64,000 nt of DNA from Chitinophaga sancti (GCF_034087045.1 NZ_CP139247.1:4552001-4616000); one strand, 5' to 3'. Counted from the first letter of the stretch, positions 1-10,202 are shown. Notes: a model not told the origin generated them from the letters alone. Made by a program: numbers and translations.

Positions 1-608
1 TCAAAGCCATGCAGGCGATAGCAGACAGGCTACTGGATCCAACCTTCCATACGGCATTGTCCGGCTCCAGCCGTGACTATGCAGAAAGTTCTTCCAATAT
101 CGTATTTGCCTTCCTGCTTGCGTTGGTATTGATCTATCTGGTACTCGCCGCACAGTTTGAAAGCTTTATCGATCCGTTCACCATCATGCTCACGGTGCCG
201 CTGGCATTGGCAGGTGCATTGCTGAGCCTGTGGATCTTTGGCCAGACATTGAATATCTTCTCCGAAATCGGTATGATCATGTTGATTGGACTGGTCACGA
301 AGAATGGTATCCTGATCGTAGAGTTTACAAACCAGAAGCGTGAGATGGGTATGAACAAACATGATGCGGTAGTAGAGGCGGCATCACAACGTCTGCGTCC
401 GATCCTCATGACATCGCTGGCTACGGCATTGGGTGCATTGCCTCTGGCCATGAGCCTGGGAGCGGCATCCACAAGTCGTGTACCATTGGGGATCGTGGTA
501 GTGGGTGGTATTGTGTTCTCACTGATCCTGACCCTGTTCGTGATTCCGGCAATATATACCTTTGTGAGTAGTAAGCACAAGGCACACATACCTGATGTGG
601 CAGAATAA
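1..608 (+). CDS. RND efflux pump inner-membrane subunit, C-terminal part (partial)
   Basis: The gene enters from the left edge; the first whole codon is at base 3 and about 200 C-terminal residues are visible. They match the last transmembrane block of AcrB/MexB-type RND exporters: a helix starting near SSNIVFAFLLALVLIYLVLAAQF, the segment GLVTKNGILIVEF, and two final hydrophobic helices. Such trimers pump drugs or other small molecules out by proton antiport, working with a periplasmic adaptor and an outer-membrane channel. The channel gene follows directly (start 619). The substrate cannot be told from this fragment. Family assignment is firm; HAE1 (drug) class is likelier than heavy-metal class but is an inference. 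Confidence 0.93.
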   Translation, partial: KAMQAIADRLLDPTFHTALSGSSRDYAESSSNIVFAFLLALVLIYLVLAAQFESFIDPFTIMLTVPLALAGALLSLWIFGQTLNIFSEIGMIMLIGLVTKNGILIVEFTNQKREMGMNKHDAVVEAASQRLRPILMTSLATALGALPLAMSLGAASTSRVPLGIVVVGGIVFSLILTLFVIPAIYTFVSSKHKAHIPDVAE

Positions 609-618
609 AACAAAATTC

Positions 619-1920
619 ATGAAAAGATTTATTATATATCTAACCTTTTTCTCACTTCCGAGGCTGCTGCATGCGCAGCAGCTCACACTGAAGGATGCTG
701 TGAATATTGCTTTAAATAAAAACTTAGGCATTAAGATCGCGGAGAATAATGTGAAGATTGCGGAGCAAAATAACAACTACGGTATAGCTGGTGGTATGCC
801 TGTAATCAGTGCTTCCGGCTCCGATGTAGAACAGCTCACCAGTCTTGAGCAGAAGTACGCAAACGCTGCGAACAACAAATCGAGCAATAACGTCCGCTCT
901 AACGAACTCTCTGCCAGCCTGGGCGCCACCGTTCCAATTTACAGCGGTAGTAAGATCTCCAATGCCAGCAAACGTCTGGATGTTGCTGAGTCTATGAGCA
1001 ATGACTACCTCAAATCCCGCGTTGCGTACATCACCTACAATGTGATGATTAAATATTACGACATCATTCGGCAGGAGAGCTATGCGGCCACTCTGGAACG
1101 CTCACTGGAAGTATCCCGTCAGAAACTGGATATCGTAAAAGCACAGCAAAGTGTGGGCGTGGCCAACAATGCAGACCTCTTTCAGGCCCAGGTAGATCTG
1201 AACACACAAATGCAAAACCTGCAGGCGCAGCAACTGGTGATCGATCAGGCCAAAACCGATTTACTGACTGTCCTGACCTTAAAACAAGACTCGCTCATTC
1301 AGATCAAAGACACCATTATCGTAGCCACGGATCTCCAGCTGGCACCCATCCTCCAATCCATGGAGCAACATCCTGACCTGATTGCCGCAGGCAAACAGGT
1401 GCAGATCGATCAGTACCTTGAAAGGGAAACGGCTGCATATCGCTATCCTTCTCTGACAGGCAATGCCGGCTATAATTATAATTATACCAAGAACAGTGAT
1501 GGATTCTCCTTATTGAACCAGAACTATGGTCCATATGTCGGTGTAGGTGTAAATATCCCGATCTTCAATGGTTCTGTTTACAAAAGGAGACAGGAAATCG
1601 CTGGTATCAATACCTCCAATGACAAGTTGATCAGGGATACGCTCGGCATCAACTACACCGGCAATATTGTCAAGAGCTGGCAGGCGTATAATAATAACCT
1701 GCAGCAATTACAAACTGCCAAAGACAACTACGATCTGTCAGGAAAATTGCTGGATCTTGTCCTGCAGCGTTTTCAACTCAAGCAAGCGACGATCATTGAT
1801 GTCAAAACCGCGCAACAAAGCTTCGAAAATGCCGGTTATCTTTTAATAAACGTAAGCTTCGCCGCAAAATCTGCGGAGATCAGGTTGAAATATTACGGCA
1901 ATCAACTCAGCCAGCTATAA
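619..1920 (+). CDS. TolC-family outer-membrane efflux protein
   Basis: A 433-residue protein with an N-terminal signal peptide (MKRFIIYLTF, cleavage near LHA-QQ) followed by the duplicated alpha-helical repeats of TolC channels: long coiled stretches around residues 40-75, 120-220 and 330-400. It forms the outer-membrane exit duct for the RND pump encoded just upstream. An in-frame ATG at 595 overlaps the end of the pump gene, but it would put eight polar residues before the signal peptide, so the ATG at 619 is chosen. The two genes are almost certainly cotranscribed; a strong hairpin terminator follows at 1987. Family assignment is secure and substrate is unknown. Confidence 0.92.
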   Translation: MKRFIIYLTFFSLPRLLHAQQLTLKDAVNIALNKNLGIKIAENNVKIAEQNNNYGIAGGMPVISASGSDVEQLTSLEQKYANAANNKSSNNVRSNELSASLGATVPIYSGSKISNASKRLDVAESMSNDYLKSRVAYITYNVMIKYYDIIRQESYAATLERSLEVSRQKLDIVKAQQSVGVANNADLFQAQVDLNTQMQNLQAQQLVIDQAKTDLLTVLTLKQDSLIQIKDTIIVATDLQLAPILQSMEQHPDLIAAGKQVQIDQYLERETAAYRYPSLTGNAGYNYNYTKNSDGFSLLNQNYGPYVGVGVNIPIFNGSVYKRRQEIAGINTSNDKLIRDTLGINYTGNIVKSWQAYNNNLQQLQTAKDNYDLSGKLLDLVLQRFQLKQATIIDVKTAQQSFENAGYLLINVSFAAKSAEIRLKYYGNQLSQL

Positions 1921-1986
1921 CGCTGTCGCTGTCATTTATCTGCTGCCTGTACCTGCTGTCGCAAGCCAGCAGGTACAGGCCCCGCG

Positions 1987-2025
1987 AAAAAGAACGCCTG
2001 GACCGAAGGTCAAGGCGTTCTTTTT
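1987..2025 (+). terminator. Intrinsic terminator after the efflux operon
   Basis: An A-run leads into a hairpin (arms AAGAACGCCTGGACC and GGTCAAGGCGTTCTT around a GAA loop, one mismatch) followed by T5. The core AACGCCTGGACC recurs in the terminator at 3729, on the other side of bshC. Confidence 0.85.
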
Positions 2026-2119
2026 CGCCCACCTCCCAACTTACCACTCATGAAATATCCCCCAAATTATCCCCCTTTTCCCCTAAATTCGTGCATTCAA
2101 AAGATCATTTGAGTGTAGT

Positions 2120-3712
2120 ATGGAGCAACCTGTAAGCAATATAACGTATAGTCAGACGGGGTATTTCAATCAACTAGTAATCGACTTTCTGGCAGATCAT
2201 CCGCATCTCCGTCCCTTTTACAAACATTCTTCCCTATCCCCTGATTTTGAAGCCGCTATCGCCGCCAAAAAATCCCAGCCACAAAACCGTGGGGTATTAG
2301 TCTCCTCCCTGCAGGAACAATACAAGGGCCTTCATATCACTGATCACGTCAAAAACAACATCAATGCCTTAGGCTCGGCGAATACCTTCACTATTACCAC
2401 CGCTCACCAGCCTAACATCTTCACGGGCTACCTCTATTTTGTATACAAGATCCTGCAAGCCATCAAGCTTGCCAGCCAGTTGCAAGACAAGTACCCGCAA
2501 TATAAATTCGTCCCTGTTTACTACATGGGCAGTGAAGATGCTGACCTCGACGAACTCGGCCACATCTACCTCGCCGGCAAAAATATCAACTGGGCCACCT
2601 CCCAGCAAGGCGCCGTAGGCCGCATGCAGCCCGAAGGCTTCGCCGATCTCTTCACCACCATCGAGTCCGCCCTTGGTTACGGCCCTTACACCGCTGAACT
2701 TATGGACATGATGAAAAAGGCTTACCTCGAACACGAAAACATCCAGGAAGCCACCTTATACCTTGTAAATGAACTCTTTGGCCGTTTCGGTCTTGTTGTG
2801 CTAGTCCCTGACAGCCCGGCGCTGAAGCGACTCTACATCCCCGTCATGCGGGATGAGTTGCTGCACCAGCATTCCCATAAAATCGTTAATGAGACCCTCA
2901 CCCGGCTCTCTCAACATTATAAAGTACAGGCCAATCCCCGCGAAATCAACCTGTTCTACCTGACCCCGACCTCCCGCGAACGCATCGTTCAGATAGGTGA
3001 TACCTGGAAAGTGCTGCACATGCCGGTCGAGTTCACCCGCGACACGCTGGAAAAGGAATTACAGGAACACCCGGAGCGATTCAGCCCGAACGTTATATTA
3101 AGAGGCCTCTACCAGGAAACCATCCTTCCAAATATCGCCTTTATCGGCGGGGGAGGGGAGATCGCCTACTGGATTGAATTACAGGACCTCTTCGCCCATT
3201 ACAAAGTTCCATTCCCGGTACTGCTATTGCGCAACTCCTTCCTGCTGGCAGATATGCCCTCCTTAGCCCGTTTAAACAAACTGGGCCTGGAAGTCCCGGA
3301 TCTGTTCAGGGATGTAGAATCATTGGTCAACGATTTTGTACAAAAACATACCAATGCCGCACTGGTCTTAAAAGATGAATACACGGCGATCGAAAAGCTT
3401 TTTGATGAATTGTCTTTAAAAGCAGATATTGATATTACCCTGGTGAAATCAGTGGAATCAGAGCGATCCAAAGCGATAAAATCCATTGGTAAGCTGGAAC
3501 ATAAGTTCCTCCGTGCAGAGAAAAAGAAATTCGCCTGGCAGACGGACCAGATCCGGGTACTCAAACAGAAGTTATTCCCGGCTAATAGTCTACAGGAGCG
3601 TAAAGAGAACTTTATGCCCTGGTATATTCAGCAGGGACCGGGTTTCTTTGATCTGATCCTGGAACATCTGGATCCAATCACCGATCAATTCGGGATTATT
3701 TATACGGATTAA
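2120..3712 (+). CDS. bshC: Bacillithiol biosynthesis cysteine-adding enzyme BshC
   Basis: A 530-residue cytosolic protein matching BshC in length and pattern: the N-terminal nucleotide-binding-like core has TTAHQPNIFTGYLYFVYK near residues 93-110 and YYMGSEDADLDELGHI near 134-150, with FIGGGGEIAYWIEL near 340 and a C-terminal coiled-coil near 430-500. BshC performs the last step of bacillithiol synthesis, joining cysteine to glucosaminyl-malate. Bacillithiol is the main low-molecular-weight thiol in many Bacillota and Bacteroidota. The gene stands alone between two related terminators. A weak promoter-like TAAATTCG lies at 2084. No bshA or bshB is in the window. The thiol link to the CoA-disulfide-reductase-like gene at 45397 is suggestive only. 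Confidence 0.95.
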   Translation: MEQPVSNITYSQTGYFNQLVIDFLADHPHLRPFYKHSSLSPDFEAAIAAKKSQPQNRGVLVSSLQEQYKGLHITDHVKNNINALGSANTFTITTAHQPNIFTGYLYFVYKILQAIKLASQLQDKYPQYKFVPVYYMGSEDADLDELGHIYLAGKNINWATSQQGAVGRMQPEGFADLFTTIESALGYGPYTAELMDMMKKAYLEHENIQEATLYLVNELFGRFGLVVLVPDSPALKRLYIPVMRDELLHQHSHKIVNETLTRLSQHYKVQANPREINLFYLTPTSRERIVQIGDTWKVLHMPVEFTRDTLEKELQEHPERFSPNVILRGLYQETILPNIAFIGGGGEIAYWIELQDLFAHYKVPFPVLLLRNSFLLADMPSLARLNKLGLEVPDLFRDVESLVNDFVQKHTNAALVLKDEYTAIEKLFDELSLKADIDITLVKSVESERSKAIKSIGKLEHKFLRAEKKKFAWQTDQIRVLKQKLFPANSLQERKENFMPWYIQQGPGFFDLILEHLDPITDQFGIIYTD

Positions 3713-3728
3713 ATTTTCTTGCCCCTCG

Positions 3729-3767
3729 AAAAAAAACGCCTGGACCTTTGGTCCAGGCGTTTTTTTT
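3729..3767. terminator. Bidirectional intrinsic terminator between bshC and the FUSC gene
   Basis: A perfect stem (AAAAACGCCTGGACC / GGTCCAGGCGTTTTT) with a TTT loop sits between convergent genes. A-run before and T-run after let it work on both strands. It shares its stem core with the terminator at 1987. Confidence 0.88.
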
Positions 3768-3777
3768 GATAATTCTG

Positions 3778-6012
3778 CTAACTATTCTGCTCCAACGTCT
3801 TCTTCATATCCTTCAACAAACTCATCACCGCATGTAACTGATCCCTCACTTGCTTCACCTCCAATATCTCCTGCCTCAACACCGTATCCCCCTGCCCATT
3901 ATTCACCTCCTCCTGCCTCTTCTGATACATCGCCTCCAACTTCATATCCAACGTCTCAAACGCCTCCACAGTCGCCGGCGGCGCCACCACTTTCTCCCCA
4001 GGCCGCTCCAACATCTCCAATATACAACTAAAATACGCCTGCAGATTATTACTCAACAACTTATACTCCGGCTGATGAAACCTCACCCCATTATGCGTCG
4101 TCCCATAATTCGCCAACGCCGCTATATGCGAAATAATCGAATTATTCACCACCACAAAATGATACACCTGCGACCCATTCTTTTGCTTACTCTTCGGCTC
4201 TGACAGCATTCGCTGAAACGCTGACATCAGGTTCGCCGCACTCACATTCGAATCCTTCCTTGCCAACTTATAATCATTCACCACAAAAGTCTCCTGTGTA
4301 TACAAATGCATCACCTGCTCAAAATAATTCGCATTACTCTTCACCATCTTTATCATATGACTCGGCAACGTATTCTTCTCCCAACTCGGCCACAACAACA
4401 AATTCGCAAAGAACGCGATCGTTCCCCCAATCGTTGTGTCCATCACTCTCCAACCCACATTATAAAAATGTGCCGGATGCAGAAAATGTAACAGGAATAT
4501 CACAAACGGCGTCACAAAAAACACACTCAATGTATACTGGTGCGTCATAAAACTATACGCTCCCAGAATACACAGCAACATAAATATAAATATCACTGTA
4601 TTGTTCATCGTAAAGAACAGGATCACCGCCGCAAAGAGCGCCCCCGCCACTGTTCCGTATATCCTTTGATAACTACGGGCTTTCGTAATACTAAAACCTG
4701 GTTTCAATATCACCACTATTGTCAGCAATATCCAGTAGATCCTGTCCAGGTGAAATAACTGGCCGATCACATACCCCGTCACCGCCGCCAGACTTACACG
4801 CAGTGCATGCCTGAATATATGCGACTGAAAAGTCAGGTTATTAAAGAATGTCTCCGCATCATACTGCCCATGGTTCGTAAAACTGGATAATTGTAATCTT
4901 GGATCAATAATCTCATCCTTCACCCTTTCCAGCCTTGTAAGCCGGTGCAGGTTATAGATCCTTTGCGCCATATCCGCCAGGTTATGCAGGATATTTGACA
5001 GCACCAGCAATCGTGACCGCTCTTTAACTGTTGGTAAAGTTTTCCTGATATCATCCACAGCCGTCTGCACTTTTACAATCTCATACCGCAGGTTCGCCTT
5101 CGGCAAAGATCGTTGTCCGGCCGCTACTGCTTCGCCTATAATCTTCAACTCGCCTGCAAACTCCAATATCAGTGTATGAAATTTATCCAGCACCCCCGCC
5201 CCGTCAAATGACTCATGCAAGGCCTGGTAATCCGTCTGCGCCGCCATAATCTGCTCCTGCAGGTCCACCATATCGAGGAAGATCAGCACTAATGCCTTAT
5301 TAATACTGGTCGTACCTTCCTGGTGAGAACGCCTTTTTAATAACAACTCTCTCACCGCCTCCTGTTTCTCACTCACCACGACTTGCTGTGCCAGTACATC
5401 TTTATAAATTTCTTCAATTTTATCACCAGCATCCGGCTCATAAAACCGCGCCCTTGCCAGTAAATAATCCGCCGTTTCCGTAATACACTCAGAGAGCATC
5501 TGTTGTACACTTAAATAAGGCCGTATCTGCCAGAGTAACAGTGCCAGGAGCCCATACCAAACTGCACCTAATAATATATAGAGACTGTGAATGACTGCTT
5601 CGTAGGGGGACACCGCCTTTTCCCCCAGTATAGATACCATCACCAGCATACAGGCGATCCCGATATTCCCCCCTCTGTTGCCATAAATAAGCAACATGGA
5701 GTTCATAAAACAACACGCCAGTATATAAAAGGTCATCAATACCGGGTACGGCATAATGAGAGAGGTAGTAATGGCGGTAAACCAGATGAAACCGATGGCA
5801 ATTAGCGTCCCGTTTCGCTTATGAATGGCAGTTCCTGGTACGTCCGAGAGGGCAGTAGCGAGGGCGCCGAGCGAAATGACGATCCCGAGCGGGAGGTTGC
5901 CCAGCATCGAGCAGACTACAGAAGGCACGACCACACTGATGGTGGTACGCAAACCGGTACTAAAATGATAGCTGTAGATGAAATTCCTGACTTCCTGGAT
6001 CCAATGCCGCAT
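3778..6012 (-). CDS. FUSC-family (YccS/YhfK-like) inner-membrane protein
   Basis: A 744-residue protein with the two-block layout of fusaric-acid-resistance-like proteins: about six transmembrane helices at residues 20-170, a soluble helical region at 180-390, a second block of about six helices at 395-525, and a C-terminal cytoplasmic tail rich in charged helices. The second block starts HALRVSLAAVTGYVIGQLF and contains WILLTIVVILKPGFSITKARSYQRIYGT, the typical FUSC signature. Relatives are proposed aromatic-acid or drug exporters, but most, including YccS, have no proven substrate. It is monocistronic, convergent with bshC. Codon use at its 3' end looks C-rich compared with smc, though not enough to claim transfer. 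Confidence 0.85.
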   Translation of the reverse strand: MRHWIQEVRNFIYSYHFSTGLRTTISVVVPSVVCSMLGNLPLGIVISLGALATALSDVPGTAIHKRNGTLIAIGFIWFTAITTSLIMPYPVLMTFYILACCFMNSMLLIYGNRGGNIGIACMLVMVSILGEKAVSPYEAVIHSLYILLGAVWYGLLALLLWQIRPYLSVQQMLSECITETADYLLARARFYEPDAGDKIEEIYKDVLAQQVVVSEKQEAVRELLLKRRSHQEGTTSINKALVLIFLDMVDLQEQIMAAQTDYQALHESFDGAGVLDKFHTLILEFAGELKIIGEAVAAGQRSLPKANLRYEIVKVQTAVDDIRKTLPTVKERSRLLVLSNILHNLADMAQRIYNLHRLTRLERVKDEIIDPRLQLSSFTNHGQYDAETFFNNLTFQSHIFRHALRVSLAAVTGYVIGQLFHLDRIYWILLTIVVILKPGFSITKARSYQRIYGTVAGALFAAVILFFTMNNTVIFIFMLLCILGAYSFMTHQYTLSVFFVTPFVIFLLHFLHPAHFYNVGWRVMDTTIGGTIAFFANLLLWPSWEKNTLPSHMIKMVKSNANYFEQVMHLYTQETFVVNDYKLARKDSNVSAANLMSAFQRMLSEPKSKQKNGSQVYHFVVVNNSIISHIAALANYGTTHNGVRFHQPEYKLLSNNLQAYFSCILEMLERPGEKVVAPPATVEAFETLDMKLEAMYQKRQEEVNNGQGDTVLRQEILEVKQVRDQLHAVMSLLKDMKKTLEQNS

Positions 6013-6404
6013 GTAGAAATTAATATTTACAAAGATATGAATTCAAAGATTAAACCATTCCGGCTGAAATGGACCGCAACTACCTCCTCCTCAATGGCGT
6101 CCGCCAAAAAAACCTTCATTCCCGCAGCCGCAGGCCATTTATAATTTTTCATAAAATAGAAAAAATCCCTAATTTGTGTCCCCTGTTAGTCCTTACCATA
6201 TCGGCTAACCCATCATTATATTCAACTTAAGCAATGATCTTCAGCAACCTGTCTGAAATTTATACACAACTGTGTATAATTAAATTTCCCCCGACATGTC
6301 TATCTATTATAAATTACTGCTTTCTTTGAACAAATAATGACCTGGAAACATAATTGTGCTGTGAATGGTTAAAATCTGATACGCCAAATCAGAGAAATCA
6401 TAGT
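6013..6404. other. Intergenic region between divergent FUSC and smc genes
   Basis: About 390 bases of AT-rich sequence with no open frame that resembles a protein and no clear hairpin. It must contain the promoters of the two divergent genes. Only the smc -7 element just to the right is recognisable. Confidence 0.5.
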
Positions 6405-6412
6405 TATCTTTG
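6405..6412 (+). promoter_or_regulatory. Bacteroidota -7 promoter element of smc
   Basis: TATCTTTG matches the TAnnTTTG consensus and lies 31 bases before the GTG start of smc. No convincing -33 TTG is present at the usual spacing, so this is a single-element match. Confidence 0.5.
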
Positions 6413-6442
6413 ACGGCTTAAAAAAAACAAAGAGGAGCAATT

Positions 6443-9400
6443 GTGCGTTTAAAAACATTAGAAATCAAAGGCTTCAAAAGTTTTGCAGACAAGACTGTCT
6501 TACACTTCGACGAGGGTGTAACCGGGGTTATAGGCCCCAACGGCTGTGGCAAAAGTAATATTATCGACTCCATCCGATGGGTTATCGGTGAGCATAAGAT
6601 CTCCAATCTCCGCTCTGAAAACCAATCAGGCCTGGTGTTCAACGGCTCCAAAACCCGCTCCGCCAGCGGGATGGCTGAAGTAAGCCTCACGTTTGAGAAT
6701 ACCCGCAATGTACTCCCTACTGAGTTTACCACTGTCACTATCACCCGCAAATTCTACAAGAACGGCGATTCCGAATACCGCCTCAATGACGTAGCGTGCC
6801 GACTCAAAGACATCCATAATCTCTTTATGGATACAGGTGTCAGTACCGACTCCTATGCCATTATCGAACTCGGAATGGTGGATGATATCATCAAAGATAA
6901 AGAGAACTCCCGCCGCCGCATGCTTGAGCAAGCCGCCGGTATCTCCATCTACAAAACCCGTAAAAAAGAAGCAAAATCCAAACTCGACGCCACCGAAGGG
7001 GATCTGAACCGTATTGAGGACCTGTTATTTGAAATCAACAACAACCTCAAAACCCTCGAAGCCCAGGCCCGAAAAGCAGAACGCTTCTACGAAATCAAGA
7101 AAGAATACCGCGAAGTCTCTATAGAACTGGCCAAAGCTGCCCTCGAAGGCTTTAATGTCGAATTTAAAGACCTCACCGACCAGCAACAAGCCGAATCAGA
7201 CAAAAAACTGGCCCTGGAAGCCGACATCACCAAAGATGAAGCCTCCGTCGAAGAAGATAAACTCCACTTCGTAGCCAAAGAACGCGAACTCTCTGTCCTC
7301 CAAAAATCCTTCAACGAACTGGTAGCCACCATCCGTACCAAGGAAAACGACAAGAACCTCGCTACACAACAACTCACTTACTTAAAGGAAAGAGAACGCA
7401 ATATCAGCCACTTCCTAGCCAACGCTGAGGGACAGCTGCAAGGCCTCACCGACTCCATCGCATTTACTGAAAACCAGGTTACTGAAGAACAGGACGTGTT
7501 CGACTCCCTCCAGGATCAACTGGAAGGCCTGCAGGACATGGTCGATGAGAAAAAGGAATCCTTTAACCAAAAGAAACTGGCCCTCGAAACCCTCCGCCGC
7601 GATCAGCAACAATGGCAACGCCAGCAGTTCGAAGCAGAGAAAAAAGTGGCCGTAGCCGATACCTCGGTACAAAACCTGGTACGCAGCATCCAACAGCTGC
7701 AGGAAGAAAAAACCAACCGCCAGCTGCAGATCACGCAACTGGAAGAAGAAAAGGCCTCCCTCCAGGATACCCTGCTGGATAGCAAAGCTGACCTGGAAGA
7801 TATGGTCGCTTTCCAGGAAGAGACCAAAGGCAAGATCCTCAGCACCCAGGGCGAAATCGAAGGACTCCGCGATAAACTCGTGGATGAAAACCGTACCCTC
7901 GATCAGAAAAAGAACGAGTACGACCTGCTGAAATCACTGGTTGACAGTCTGGAAGGCTACCCCGACAGTATCAAATTCCTCAAGAAAAATACCGACTGGA
8001 ACAATAAGGCACCCATACTAAGCGATATCTTCTTCTGTCGTGAAGACTACCGCACCTGCGTGGAGAACCTGCTCGAACCTTACCTGAACTATTACGTAGT
8101 CAACAACGCCGCCGAAGCCATTCAGGCCATTAACCTCCTCGATGACTACAAAAAGGGTAAAGCCAACTTCTTTATCCTCGACCAGTTCCATCATCAGGGC
8201 GGGCAGCTCTTTACCCCAGCCAATACCATCCCGGCACTGGATGTGGTAGAGATCGACGAACGTTACAAAGGTCTCGGCAACTACCTCCTGGGCAAAGTAT
8301 TCATCGCTGACAATGTAACCGGTATCGAATGGGACCAGCTTGCTGACCAGGATGTACTCGTGATCGAAAAGAGCGGACGCATCGTACGTGGTAAATACAA
8401 CATGAGCGGTGGTAGCGTGGGCGCTTTCGAAGGTAAAAAACTCGGTCGTGCCAAGAACCTCGAAAAACTGGATGAAGAGATCCGTGCACTGGAAACCATC
8501 GTCGCTACCCTGCGGGAACAGATACAGGAAAAGCACAACCAGGTACTCGGCTTCAACACCCAGCTGAATGAAAACAAGATCAACCAGCAGCGGGAGAAGA
8601 TCAACCAGCTGAACAACCAGGTGTTTGGTCTCCAGAACAGGATCGAGAACTTCCGTCACCTGATCGATTCCGGCGATAAACGACTGGCCGAAATGCAGCA
8701 ATCCCTGGAACAAAACCAGGAAAGCATAGCCGGTGTAAGAGAAGAACTGGAAGATCTGAACGAAAAGGTACACGCCCTGCACGACAGCATTATCAACGCA
8801 GAACGTGCTGCCAGCGACGCCGAAGCCCAGTTCAACCAGGCGAACGTACAGTTCAACAACCAGAACTTACAGCAAACCCGCCAGCAATCCAAAGTAGCGG
8901 CCCTGCGCCAGGAACTGGATTTCAAACGTAAACAACTGACCGATCTGCACAACCAGATCACCAGCAATAAATCCCAGCTGGAAGACGCCGTGGCCAACAT
9001 CGCCGCTGCCGAAGACAAACTGGGCACTGCCGAAGATGGGCTCGTAGAACTCTTCCGCCGCAAGGAAACAGAGGAGAAGGAACTGAACGAAAAAGACCAG
9101 GAATACTATAACTTCCGTAACCAGTTGCAGGAAAAGGAAACCAGTCTTCGTACCCGCACCCGTGCGCGTGAGGAACTGGACCGCCAGCTCACCGTGATCA
9201 AAGACAAGGTGAACGAACTGAAGTTACAACTGGCCTCCATGAAGGAGCGTTTAAGTGTAGAATTCAAGGTAAATCTTGATGAAATCATCGACGAACAACG
9301 TAGCTCCGTATTGCCGGCAGATGAATTGCAGGGTAGTGCTGAGCGACTCAAGAAGCGGCTGGAAAACATGGGTGAGATCAACCCTACGGCAATTGAAGCC

Positions 9401-9973
9401 TACCAGGAGATGAAGAAACGTTATGAGTTCATTCTGGAACAAAAGAATGACCTTGTGACCGCCAAAGAATCTCTGATGGCTACCATCCAGGAAGTAGAAG
9501 CGACCGCCAACCAGAAATTCCTCGAAACCTTTAACCAGGTGAAGGAAAACTTTGTTAGAGTGTTTAAGGCGCTGTTTACAGAAGAAGACCAGTGTGACAT
9601 GATCCTGAGTGATCCTGAAAACCTGGCAGACACAGGAATTGAAATCATCGCAAAACCGAAAGGAAAGCGTCCGGCAGCCATTACACAGCTGAGTGGGGGA
9701 GAGAAGACCCTGACGGCAACAGCACTGCTGTTTGCTATCTACCTGATCAAACCAGCCCCGTTCTGTATATTGGATGAGGTGGATGCGCCGCTGGATGATG
9801 CGAATGTTGGGAAGTTTACTAATATGATTCGTAAATTTTCGGATAATTCACAGTTTATCATTGTGACGCATAATAAGCAGACGATGGCATCGGTAGATGT
9901 GATTTATGGTGTGACGATGCAGGAACCAGGTGTAAGTAAACTTGTTCCTGTGGATTTCAGGAGTCTGAATTAG
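6443..9973 (+). CDS. smc: Chromosome segregation ATPase SMC
   Basis: A 1176-residue full-length SMC. The Walker A motif GPNGCGKSNI is at residues 31-40, long coiled coils run about 165-505 and 665-1000, the hinge (starting near GYPDSIKFL) is about 506-660, and the C-terminal ABC signature LSGGEKTL (near 1082) and Walker B FCILDEVDAPLD (near 1107) complete the head. The homodimer with ScpAB organises and separates replicated chromosomes. The start is GTG, preceded by the purine-rich AGAGGAG at 6431-6437; the neighbouring TTG is out of frame, which decides the start. No scpA or scpB is nearby. Assignment is secure. Confidence 0.97.
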   Translation: MRLKTLEIKGFKSFADKTVLHFDEGVTGVIGPNGCGKSNIIDSIRWVIGEHKISNLRSENQSGLVFNGSKTRSASGMAEVSLTFENTRNVLPTEFTTVTITRKFYKNGDSEYRLNDVACRLKDIHNLFMDTGVSTDSYAIIELGMVDDIIKDKENSRRRMLEQAAGISIYKTRKKEAKSKLDATEGDLNRIEDLLFEINNNLKTLEAQARKAERFYEIKKEYREVSIELAKAALEGFNVEFKDLTDQQQAESDKKLALEADITKDEASVEEDKLHFVAKERELSVLQKSFNELVATIRTKENDKNLATQQLTYLKERERNISHFLANAEGQLQGLTDSIAFTENQVTEEQDVFDSLQDQLEGLQDMVDEKKESFNQKKLALETLRRDQQQWQRQQFEAEKKVAVADTSVQNLVRSIQQLQEEKTNRQLQITQLEEEKASLQDTLLDSKADLEDMVAFQEETKGKILSTQGEIEGLRDKLVDENRTLDQKKNEYDLLKSLVDSLEGYPDSIKFLKKNTDWNNKAPILSDIFFCREDYRTCVENLLEPYLNYYVVNNAAEAIQAINLLDDYKKGKANFFILDQFHHQGGQLFTPANTIPALDVVEIDERYKGLGNYLLGKVFIADNVTGIEWDQLADQDVLVIEKSGRIVRGKYNMSGGSVGAFEGKKLGRAKNLEKLDEEIRALETIVATLREQIQEKHNQVLGFNTQLNENKINQQREKINQLNNQVFGLQNRIENFRHLIDSGDKRLAEMQQSLEQNQESIAGVREELEDLNEKVHALHDSIINAERAASDAEAQFNQANVQFNNQNLQQTRQQSKVAALRQELDFKRKQLTDLHNQITSNKSQLEDAVANIAAAEDKLGTAEDGLVELFRRKETEEKELNEKDQEYYNFRNQLQEKETSLRTRTRAREELDRQLTVIKDKVNELKLQLASMKERLSVEFKVNLDEIIDEQRSSVLPADELQGSAERLKKRLENMGEINPTAIEAYQEMKKRYEFILEQKNDLVTAKESLMATIQEVEATANQKFLETFNQVKENFVRVFKALFTEEDQCDMILSDPENLADTGIEIIAKPKGKRPAAITQLSGGEKTLTATALLFAIYLIKPAPFCILDEVDAPLDDANVGKFTNMIRKFSDNSQFIIVTHNKQTMASVDVIYGVTMQEPGVSKLVPVDFRSLN

Positions 9974-10068
9974 AGGGAGAAATTGAAAGAGCCAAAGAAA
10001 GATGATCGATTTTACAAGTTCCTTTTTGTGAAATAAGCAGTAGGAGCTTTTTAATCCGGTAGTTTTTC

Positions 10069-10160
10069 AAACTTTTAGATTTCAGATCTACTCGCTTTTA
10101 GGTCTATTAACTTACAGATCTATCAACTTTTAGATTTCCTAACTTTTAGATTTCAGATCT
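10069..10160. repeat. Short direct repeats upstream of the DUF4259 gene
   Basis: The 14-base word AACTTTTAGATTTC occurs at 10070, 10125 and 10141, twice extended to AACTTTTAGATTTCAGATCT (spacing 71 bases), with weaker variants near 10095 and 10109. The array lies between the smc stop and the promoter region of the next gene. It could be a regulator-binding array or a degenerate tandem repeat. Confidence 0.75.
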
Positions 10161-10202
10161 CTGCACTAACTTTACGCAACCAAACAAAAAACTTACATAG
10201 CT

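Noticed and set aside
8018..8782. 254-codon minus-strand frame inside smc
   Set aside because: Antisense to the smc hinge and coiled coil; Phe/Val/Leu-rich shadow of Glu/Lys/Gln codons.
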